From JBBITW01 sp037440525 (GTDB lineage: Bacteria > Desulfobacterota > BSN033 > UBA1163): a DNA stretch of 11,806 bases. Every line of letters starts with the position of its first letter. The stretch's first letter is position 1. A program made the position numbers and the translations under genes. The stretch is from assembly GCA_037440525.1 (NCBI GenBank), contig JBBITW010000114.1, forward strand, positions 1 through 11,806. The letters run 5' to 3'. Positions 6,804-11,806 of this stretch are shown here, in pieces. The notes under the pieces were generated by a model. It did no database searches, had not been told where the DNA came from, and worked only from the letters and a program-made list of their open reading frames with translations.

Positions 6804-7014
6804 CTGAAAAAGTCCTAAAATGACTGGGGAGGTGGGGTTCCAAACCCTTCGAATGCGGACATTTAGAAGTTAAATTGCTTACAATTGCATAAAAGAAAAT
6901 CAAGCATTTTTTAGGGTATTAATCATTAGTGCTAAACTATTAAAGGTATCCGCTCAAAGGCTTTTTCACCCCACCTCCCCAGTCTTTATATTATTTTTTA
7001 AATACTTTTTTCAG
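6804..7014. repeat. MITE-like nested inverted-repeat element 2
   Basis: This 211-base element has the same architecture as the one at 674-782. Outer ends are CTGAAAAA (6804-6811) and TTTTTCAG (7007-7014). Inner ends are a perfect 17-base inverted repeat, GACTGGGGAGGTGGGGT (6822-6838) and its complement (6968-6984). Bases 6839-6861 are the inverted copy of 723-745. Compared with the first element it carries about 105 extra AT-rich bases (about 6862-6966) with no convincing ORF. It fills most of the gap between the divergent tat and antiporter genes, so any regulatory site of either gene must lie in or beside it. Confidence 0.82.
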
Positions 7015-7054
7015 CGATCTCTTAATAATCATAGATTTTGGGTTATAATTTTTT

Positions 7055-7060
7055 GGAGGG
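7055..7060 (+). promoter_or_regulatory. Ribosome binding site fixing the antiporter start
   Basis: GGAGGG lies 10 bases before the ATG at 7071. A longer in-frame reading from a TTG at 7038 would put this site inside the coding sequence and add 11 residues unlike a CPA2 N-terminus, so the ATG is preferred. Confidence 0.75.
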
Positions 7061-7070
7061 TCGGTTGTTT

Positions 7071-9050
7071 ATGGGAATAGATTTTTTAAAGACACTTGTT
7101 ATAATATTTGGAGTCTCTGCCTCTGTTATATTTTTTCTTCAGAAGTTGAAGATCCCTTCAATCGTCGGATTTCTAATAGCAGGAATCTTCTTAGGACCCA
7201 ATGGATTTGGATTCATTCAGAATATTCATGAAGTTGAAACCCTTGCAGAGGTAGGAATCATTCTCCTGCTCTTTACGGTTGGCCTCGAGATTTCTTTAAA
7301 GAGCCTTAAAAGGATTCGCTCTTCAATTTTGGGAGGAGGTTTCTCTCAGGTTCTTCTTACTATTTTAGTGACGACAATGATCACCTATCCTTTCACAAGG
7401 AGTTGGGAGAGATCCATACTGGCTGGATTTTTGGTTTCCCTCAGCAGTACAGCCATCAACATGAAGATACTTTTTGAAAGGGGTGAAATTGACTCACCTC
7501 ATGGCCGTCTCTCCATAGGGATCCTGATTTTTCAAGACCTCTGTGTTGTTCCATTGATGCTTCTTATACCGATTCTCGGAGGGAGCAGTGGAACTCTTTT
7601 GGAACTTTTTTTAACCCTTTTGAAATCAGCATCAATAATCGCAATCGTGATATGGAGTGCAAGGTGGTTAGTTCCAAATATCCTTCACCAGGTAGTCCGA
7701 ACGAGGAGTCGGGAACTCTTTATCATCACCATTATATTGCTCTGTCTTGGAACTGCGCTTTTGACATCAAGTTTTGGCCTCTCATTGGCACTGGGGGCAT
7801 TCCTTGCAGGATTGATTATTTCTGAATCAGAATATGCCTATCAGGCAATAGCCGATATATTGCCATTCAAGGAGAGTTTTAATGGACTCTTCTTTATTTC
7901 GGTTGGTATGCTGATGGATTTTAAATTCCTGAGTCAGAACATATTCATTATACTTTGTGTGGTTACGTTAATCATTATAATAAAGACGTTTAGCGGATTT
8001 TTATCTCTTCATCTGATGGGGCATCCTGTAAGGGTTTCACTCCAGAGTGCTCTTCATCTATCCCAGATTGGAGAATTCTCTTTTGTCCTTGCTACAGCAG
8101 GAAAATCATTTGAATTGCTATCCGAGGCTCACTATCAGCTTTTTCTATCTGCCTCTCTTCTTACTATGGTTCTTACACCTTTCATGCTTCGTGCTTCACC
8201 TAATATCTCCCTCTGGATTAGCTCTAAAAGACTCATAGAGAGATTTGAGAGAATGAAAAAGAGGGCTGAGAGGGAAATTTTTCCCCAGAGAAGGGAAGGT
8301 CATGTCATAATAATTGGATTTGGATTAAACGGGAGGAATCTTGCTGAGGTATTAAAAGAGACATCTATCCCATATGTCATCCTCGACCTGAATAACGATA
8401 TCGTAATACAGATGAGAAAGAGGGGGGAACCTATTTTTTATGGAGATGGGACAAGTCCTGAGATTCTTCACAAACTTGGATTGGCCTTAGCCCGTATGCT
8501 TGTCATAGTCATCTCTGATCCTGCTTCAACCCGAAGGATAGTTCAAATTGCAAGAAAAGAGAATCCAGTTATTTATATCATAGTGAGAACCCGATATACT
8601 ACAGAGGTTGAAGGCCTCCTTCGCATGGGTGCAAACGAAGTGATCCCTGAAGAATTTGAAACATCCATCGAAATATTTGCAAGGGTTTTGCACCATTATC
8701 AAGTTCCAAGAAACCTTCTATTCGAACAGGTCGAAAGAATAAGAACCGGAGGTTATAAAGTCCTTCGAAAAACTGAGCTTCCGCCTAAGAGTCTCCCAGA
8801 AAAATGTGAGATTGTATCGGATATAGAGACGGAAACCTTTTTCGCAAATGAGAATAGCTTTGCTGTAGGACGTTCTATTAAAGAAATGAAGATACGTTCA
8901 ACCACAGGGGCTACGGTTATTGCTGTAAAAAGAGATGAAAGAATCATTCCTTCTCCAGAACCTGATTATATCTTCCAGAAAGGTGATATTATATATCTCA
9001 TTGGAAAGAGAGAGGATGTTCTTCGGGCAATTGAATTGATGGAGGGATGA
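7071..9050 (+). CDS. CPA2/Kef-type monovalent cation:proton antiporter with RCK_N and RCK_C domains
   Basis: A 659-residue inner-membrane exchanger, probably for K+ or Na+ against H+, in pH and ion homeostasis. Residues 1 to about 385 form the multi-helix exchanger domain: LKIPSIVGFLIAGIFLGPNG near the start, then VGIILLLFTVGLEISLKSL, the SLSSTAI segment, and F154-Q155-D156, the QD motif expected in the ion site of this family. A Rossmann RCK_N/TrkA-N domain follows, with G416-F-G-L-N-G421 and D439 at the end of the second strand, indicating NAD(H)-type nucleotide gating. The last 80 or so residues (FAVGRSIKEMKIRSTTGATV, then a conserved KGDIIYLIG) are an RCK_C/TrkA-C ligand-binding domain. 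E. coli KefB and KefC lack that final domain, so a strict kefB label is not justified. It is divergent from the tat genes and co-directional with the gene 27 bases downstream. Confidence 0.88.
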   Translation: MGIDFLKTLVIIFGVSASVIFFLQKLKIPSIVGFLIAGIFLGPNGFGFIQNIHEVETLAEVGIILLLFTVGLEISLKSLKRIRSSILGGGFSQVLLTILVTTMITYPFTRSWERSILAGFLVSLSSTAINMKILFERGEIDSPHGRLSIGILIFQDLCVVPLMLLIPILGGSSGTLLELFLTLLKSASIIAIVIWSARWLVPNILHQVVRTRSRELFIITIILLCLGTALLTSSFGLSLALGAFLAGLIISESEYAYQAIADILPFKESFNGLFFISVGMLMDFKFLSQNIFIILCVVTLIIIIKTFSGFLSLHLMGHPVRVSLQSALHLSQIGEFSFVLATAGKSFELLSEAHYQLFLSASLLTMVLTPFMLRASPNISLWISSKRLIERFERMKKRAEREIFPQRREGHVIIIGFGLNGRNLAEVLKETSIPYVILDLNNDIVIQMRKRGEPIFYGDGTSPEILHKLGLALARMLVIVISDPASTRRIVQIARKENPVIYIIVRTRYTTEVEGLLRMGANEVIPEEFETSIEIFARVLHHYQVPRNLLFEQVERIRTGGYKVLRKTELPPKSLPEKCEIVSDIETETFFANENSFAVGRSIKEMKIRSTTGATVIAVKRDERIIPSPEPDYIFQKGDIIYLIGKREDVLRAIELMEG

Positions 9051-9077
9051 ATTATATAAAAGAAAGGAAATATCTTT

Positions 9078-9857
9078 ATGGATACTATACAGGTAAATGC
9101 TCCTTACTCCATGCTTCTGAGACGGATAGATTTTGTCCTAAAAAACCGCATTAATCCCGAGATATATTTTAGTGCAGAAGAGCTCGATACCCTCGAGGAG
9201 AGAGATGTTAATAGAATATCTGAAATCCTTAATAATAATGGATTAGAGATAACCATCCATGGACCTTATATGGATCTAAGCCCTGGTGGATTGGACAGAA
9301 GGGTTAAGGAGGTGACAATTTATCGTTTCAAAAGAACTATAGAGCTGGCAACCCTCTTTAACCCAAAGGCAATCATCTTTCATCCAGGTTATGAAAAATG
9401 GAAATTTGATGGAAATGTAGAACTTTGGCTTAAAAGCAGTATAAAGACCTGGGAGCCACTGGTCGAGGAGGCTTCACATAGGGGGCTAAACATTGCAATA
9501 GAAAATGTCTTTGAAGAGACCCCTGATTCGATTGTCTTGCTTTTGGGAAAGATAGATTCACAAAATTTCAGATTCTGTCTCGATACAGGACACCTCCATA
9601 TATTCAGTAAAGCCGGTGTTTCGCTCTGGCTTGAGACCTTAGGAGAATATCTAATTGAAGTCCATCTTCATGATAATCATAAAGAACGGGATGAGCATCT
9701 ACCCATTGGGGAAGGGAGCTTCAATTTTGAGGAGTTCTTTTCCATAATCTTCCAGAGAGGATTAAGACCGATATATACGATTGAACCCCATGAGGAGTCC
9801 CACCTCTGGAGAGGACTTGAGGCCGTTCAGCGATATATTAAAGGGTCTCTGAAATAG
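9078..9857 (+). CDS. Xylose isomerase-like/endonuclease IV-fold TIM-barrel metalloprotein
   Basis: A 259-residue cytoplasmic protein of the AP_endonuc_2 superfamily (PF01261). Candidate metal ligands, in order, are H61 (IHGPY), H102 (FHPG), E142 (IENV), D169 and H172 (CLDTGH), H198 (HLHDN), D205 and H207 (DEH), and E236 (TIEPH). This set and the Asp-x-His spacing parallel the nine zinc ligands of E. coli endonuclease IV, so a multinuclear metal site is plausible. Most family members of this length are annotated as sugar-phosphate isomerases or epimerases. Other options are a phosphodiesterase such as the cobamide-remodelling CbiR, or a short AP endonuclease. AAAGGAA (9063-9069) precedes the ATG by 8 bases. 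It is 27 bases after the antiporter gene, so probably co-transcribed. Its stop codon lies inside a repeat end. The fold is secure; the reaction is not. Confidence 0.8.
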   Translation: MDTIQVNAPYSMLLRRIDFVLKNRINPEIYFSAEELDTLEERDVNRISEILNNNGLEITIHGPYMDLSPGGLDRRVKEVTIYRFKRTIELATLFNPKAIIFHPGYEKWKFDGNVELWLKSSIKTWEPLVEEASHRGLNIAIENVFEETPDSIVLLLGKIDSQNFRFCLDTGHLHIFSKAGVSLWLETLGEYLIEVHLHDNHKERDEHLPIGEGSFNFEEFFSIIFQRGLRPIYTIEPHEESHLWRGLEAVQRYIKGSLK

Positions 9858-9900
9858 TGTTTAAAAAATTTATTGACTGGGGAGGTGGGGTGGAAAAGCC
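9849..9900. repeat. One-ended copy (element 3) of the nested inverted-repeat element
   Basis: CTGAAATA (9849-9856), an AT-rich arm, and GACTGGGGAGGTGGGGT (9875-9891) followed by GGAAAAGCC match the inverted right end of the element at 6804-7014 (bases 7014 down to 6959). No matching opposite end is found; the nearest candidate is a weak CACCCCA at 9924-9930. The copy is therefore truncated or very degenerate. Its outer end overlaps the last codons and the stop of the preceding gene. Confidence 0.7.
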
Positions 9901-9904
9901 TACG

Positions 9905-9919
9905 CCTGCCTGAGGCAGG
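9905..9919. repeat. Short perfect hairpin between repeat blocks
   Basis: CCTGCC (9905-9910), a 3-base loop TGA, and GGCAGG (9914-9919) form a tight 6-base-pair stem. No U-run follows, so it is not a standard terminator, but it is the only compact hairpin after the TIM-barrel gene. The stretch 9920-9985 shows nothing recognisable beyond this. Confidence 0.5.
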
Positions 9920-9985
9920 AGATCACCCCAATCACCTTAATCTCCTCTCCTTGAGGTTGTGTCGCAATGAGGTGTATGTCATGTT

Positions 9986-10226
9986 TGTCATTCCGAGCCT
10001 CCTTTTTCTGTCATTCCGAGCGAAGCGAGGAATCTTCGAAAAGATTTCTCGGCTAACGCCTCGAAATGACAACAGAGTGGTGTCATTCCGAGCGAAGCGA
10101 GGAATCTATAGAATTCAAATCCTTATAAAAAATAGATTCTTCGGCTAAAGCCTCAGAATAACATTACAAAACAGCCTCCTTGGTGAGAGGGAATGGTCGG
10201 TACGACTTGCAACCGAGGTGAGGGGG
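9986..10226. repeat. Palindromic intergenic repeat block R2
   Basis: A composite of a 23-base unit (9986-10008), a long hairpin unit (10009-10071) and a second hairpin unit with GC-rich tail (10075-10226). In the middle unit, the arm at 10009-10035 pairs with 10042-10071 (core TCGGCTAACGCCTCGAAATG) around a tiny loop. The last part is a direct copy of 1-151. The first 150 or so bases (9986-10137) recur inverted at 11631-11805. An open frame of 91 codons can be read across it, but its peptide repeats SFRAKRGI, the known artefact of this repeat, so it is not a gene. The whole gap from 9858 to 10325 holds only repeats and one promoter. Confidence 0.88.
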
Positions 10227-10261
10227 AATTTATTCACTTTCAGAGCTCTCTGCTAAAAGTA

Positions 10262-10288
10262 TTGACATATTGGTAAAAATTGGATAAT
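10262..10288 (+). promoter_or_regulatory. Sigma70-type promoter of the second binding-protein gene
   Basis: TTGACA (10262-10267) is followed after 15 bases by GATAAT (10283-10288). The AT-rich leader ends in the ribosome site AAGGAGGGAGG (10311-10321), just before the ATG at 10326. The region from the -10 to 10306 is nearly superimposable on the Liv operon leader, suggesting a common origin or common control. It begins about 35 bases after the end of repeat block R2. Confidence 0.65.
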
Positions 10289-10325
10289 TTAGCAATATAT
10301 TTTATTTGAAAAGGAGGGAGGAAAA

Positions 10326-11549
10326 ATGATCAAGTATTTATTTTCTATCTTTTGCCTTTTTTTATTCATCTTTCAAGGTACCTCATTGGCTCAGGAGATG
10401 AGGATTGGAACACTTCTTGATTATACCGGGCCACTTAAGGAATTCGGGCCTAACATCAAGAATGGCTGTGAACTGGCTGCAAAGCAGTTGAAGGAGGCAG
10501 GTCTCGATGTAAAGTTATTCCATGAGGATAGTGAGACATCAGCCATTCCAGGGGTTAATGCAGCAAAGAAACTTGTCGAAGTAAATAAGGTAGTTGCAAT
10601 TATCGGCTCCCTCGCAAGTGGTGTGACCATCCCTGTTGCTGAATCTGTTACCATACCAAATGGGGTCATCCAGATTTCACCTGCCTCTACATCACCTCTT
10701 ATTACAGTCCTTCCGGCTGATAAGGGGAAGGATTTCCTTTTCAGGACATGTCCCTCAGATGCCCTTCAGGGTGTGATTGCAGGGAAGCTCGCAAGGGATC
10801 TTGGGCATAAGACTGCATCTGTTCTTTATGTAAATAATCCATATGGTCAGGGGCTTGCAGAACAATTTAAAAGATCGTTTGAGAAGAGGGGAGGGAAGGT
10901 TCTCTCCATGGTTCCCCACGATGAGAAGGCGGCAGAGTCCTACACAGCAGAACTAAAGAAGGCTCTTGAGAAGAAGCCATCCATCATCTGTGCATTCAGC
11001 TATCCTGAACATGGCAAGGTATATATTAAAGAGGCCATCGAATTCTTCAAGTTTAAGAGTTTTCTCTTCTGCGATGGCACCAAGTCTTATGACATCATAA
11101 AGGCAGTTGGGGCAAAAAATGTGGAGGGGCAGTATGGAACGGTAGCTGCCTCTGCAAAAGGTGATGCATATGATATATTTGTTGGAGATTATACAAAGGA
11201 GTTTGGAAAGCTTCCTCCTCTTCCCTACATTACAAATGGATACGATGGGGTGGCTGTCATCGGACTTGCTGCTTATGCCTGTAAAGTAAAGGGTCTTCCA
11301 ATGACATCAAAAAATATTCGTGATAATCTGCGATTTGTTTCAAATCCACCAGGTGATGTGATAAAACCTGGTGAGTTTAAAAAGGCCTTTGAACTTCTTG
11401 AAAAAGGTAAGGATATAAACTATGAAGGTGCCTCAGGCTCAGTTGATTTCGATGCCAATGGAGATGTCATAACCCCAATTGAGGTCTGGCAGTATAAAGG
11501 TGGAGATATGGTTACGGTAAGGCTTGAATTCCAGATACCAAAAGAATAG
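10326..11549 (+). CDS. HAAT-family ABC transporter substrate-binding protein, Sec-exported, orphan
   Basis: This 407-residue periplasmic type I binding protein (Peripla_BP_6) has an ordinary Sec signal: MIK, a hydrophobic run rich in Phe and Leu, and cleavage after A22 (TSLA before Q23). The mature part starts MRIGTLLDYTGPLKEFGPNI and shows the family's ligand-lobe segments, such as AAKKLVEVNKVVAIIGSLAS followed by GVTIPVAE, and an interdomain stretch, ASVLYVNNPYGQGLAEQFKR. The C-terminal part, ASGSVDFDANGDVITPIEVW, is the usual ending. Unlike the first binding protein it has no twin-arginine motif and no cysteine-bearing insert, and the two are clearly different subfamilies. It is a single-gene unit with its own promoter and terminator and no adjacent permease, so it may feed the LivHMGF complex at 2209-5595 or a distant one. 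It is bracketed by inverted repeats R2 and R3. Its ligand is unknown. Confidence 0.9.
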   Translation: MIKYLFSIFCLFLFIFQGTSLAQEMRIGTLLDYTGPLKEFGPNIKNGCELAAKQLKEAGLDVKLFHEDSETSAIPGVNAAKKLVEVNKVVAIIGSLASGVTIPVAESVTIPNGVIQISPASTSPLITVLPADKGKDFLFRTCPSDALQGVIAGKLARDLGHKTASVLYVNNPYGQGLAEQFKRSFEKRGGKVLSMVPHDEKAAESYTAELKKALEKKPSIICAFSYPEHGKVYIKEAIEFFKFKSFLFCDGTKSYDIIKAVGAKNVEGQYGTVAASAKGDAYDIFVGDYTKEFGKLPPLPYITNGYDGVAVIGLAAYACKVKGLPMTSKNIRDNLRFVSNPPGDVIKPGEFKKAFELLEKGKDINYEGASGSVDFDANGDVITPIEVWQYKGGDMVTVRLEFQIPKE

Positions 11550-11557
11550 CTCCCTAT

Positions 11558-11592
11558 GGGGAGGCCATTTTAAATGCCTCCCCATTTTTTTT
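11558..11592 (+). terminator. Rho-independent terminator of the second binding-protein gene
   Basis: GGGGAGGC (11558-11565) pairs with GCCTCCCC (11576-11583). The stem extends inward through ATTT/AAAT with one bulged C. A run of eight T follows at 11585-11592, after a single A. It starts 8 bases after the TAG stop and is the only textbook terminator in the window. Confidence 0.9.
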
Positions 11593-11608
11593 CTGATTAT
11601 AGAGGGCT

Positions 11609-11629
11609 CTGAAAAGGTCCTGGAATGAC
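11609..11629. repeat. Isolated arm of the nested inverted-repeat element
   Basis: CTGAAAAGGTCCTGGAATGAC resembles the outer arm at 6804-6824 (CTGAAAAAGTCCTAAAATGA) and the inverted arm at 762-782. Here it is not followed by the GGGGAGGTGGGGT end but runs straight into repeat block R3, so it looks like a recombined or interrupted copy. Confidence 0.5.
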
Positions 11630-11630
11630 C

Positions 11631-11805
11631 ATCTATTTTTTATAAGGGTTTGAATTCTATAGATTCCTCGCTTCACTCGGAATGACACCACTCTGCTGTC
11701 ATTTCGAGGCGTTAGCCGAGAAATCTTTCCGAAGATTCCTCGCTTCGCTCGGAATGACAGAAAAAGGAGGCTTGGAATGACAGAAAAAGGAGGCTCGGAA
11801 TGACA
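11631..11805. repeat. Palindromic intergenic repeat block R3, inverted relative to R2
   Basis: Read on the minus strand this block reproduces 9986-10137 unit by unit: two 23-base units, the hairpin unit (11697-11759) and part of the second hairpin unit (11631-11687). With R2 it brackets the orphan binding-protein gene as an inverted pair about 1.5 kb apart. Divergence is low: one base in the core arm (CACTCGG for CGCTCGG), a few in the loops, and one additional 23-base unit. It is non-coding and probably continues past the window edge. Confidence 0.85.
11760..11805. repeat. Two tandem 23-base units
   Basis: Units at 11760-11782 and 11783-11805 differ by a single base (GGCTTGG versus GGCTCGG). 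Only one such unit is present in the inverted counterpart at 9986-10008, so the count has changed between copies. More units may lie beyond the window. Confidence 0.8.
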
Positions 11806-11806
11806 A

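Noticed and set aside
7044..7049. TATAAT as a -10 box for the antiporter gene
   Set aside because: The implied transcript start would fall inside the ribosome binding site and no reasonable -35 lies 16-18 bases upstream.
7038..7070. Upstream TTG start for the antiporter adding 11 residues
   Set aside because: The strong GGAGGG site at 7055-7060 is placed for the ATG at 7071, and the extra residues do not look like the family's N-terminus.
9873..10148. Open frame of 91 codons across the repeat block
   Set aside because: It runs through the repeats and its peptide carries SFRAKRGI twice, a well-known artefact of translating this intergenic family. It has no ribosome site and no homologous domain.
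1..11805. CRISPR-like array made of the repeated blocks
   Set aside because: Copies are few, widely spaced, differently oriented and internally palindromic, with no regular spacers and no cas genes.

Overview
The window reads as a chromosomal stretch of a Gram-negative, AT-leaning bacterium (about 40% G+C, estimated by eye). The clues are periplasmic substrate-binding proteins, a Tat translocon, and heavy seeding of intergenic spaces with short palindromic repeats. One family contains the core TCATTCCGAGCGAAGCGAGG, familiar from Desulfobacterota/'Deltaproteobacteria', Nitrospirota and related environmental genomes. The lineage call is an inference. No rRNA, tRNA, CRISPR array, transposase or phage gene was seen.

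Layout. (a) 1-151: a palindromic repeat block (R1). (b) 208-666: a hotdog-fold PaaI-type thioesterase. (c) 674-782: a small MITE-like hairpin element. (d) 865-5595: a complete branched-chain-amino-acid-type (HAAT) ABC importer, ordered as a Tat-exported binding protein, then livH, livM, livG and livF. (e) 6723-5592 on the minus strand: a TatA/B-family gene and tatC, running tail-to-tail into livF with overlapping stop codons. (f) 6804-7014: a larger relative of the hairpin element, between the divergent tat and antiporter genes. (g) 7071-9857: a CPA2/Kef-type cation:proton antiporter with RCK_N and RCK_C domains, then a xylose-isomerase/endonuclease-IV-fold TIM-barrel protein. (h) 9849-10226: a one-ended copy of the hairpin element, then the second palindromic repeat block (R2). 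(i) 10326-11549: a second, Sec-exported HAAT-family binding protein with its own promoter and a clear rho-independent terminator. (j) 11609-11805: a third repeat block (R3), inverted relative to R2.

How it fits together. The Liv genes form one importer: a periplasmic receptor, two membrane subunits and two ATPases. The second binding protein has no permease of its own here. It shares an almost superimposable promoter/leader with the first binding protein, so it may be an alternative receptor for the same permease. The first receptor carries a twin-arginine signal (SRREFLK) and lies beside the Tat genes that could export it. The solute is not determined. The nearby acyl-CoA thioesterase weakly suggests an organic acid or another CoA-activated compound rather than strictly leucine.

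The least ordinary feature is the non-coding DNA. At least two repeat families occupy nearly every operon boundary. One is a nested-inverted-repeat element with CTGAAAAA outer ends and GACTGGGGAGGTGGGGT inner ends. The other is the TCATTCCGAGCGAAGCGAGG family, which brackets the orphan binding-protein gene as an inverted pair. I see no clear new defence or biosynthetic system. The repeat families are the best candidates for something undescribed.
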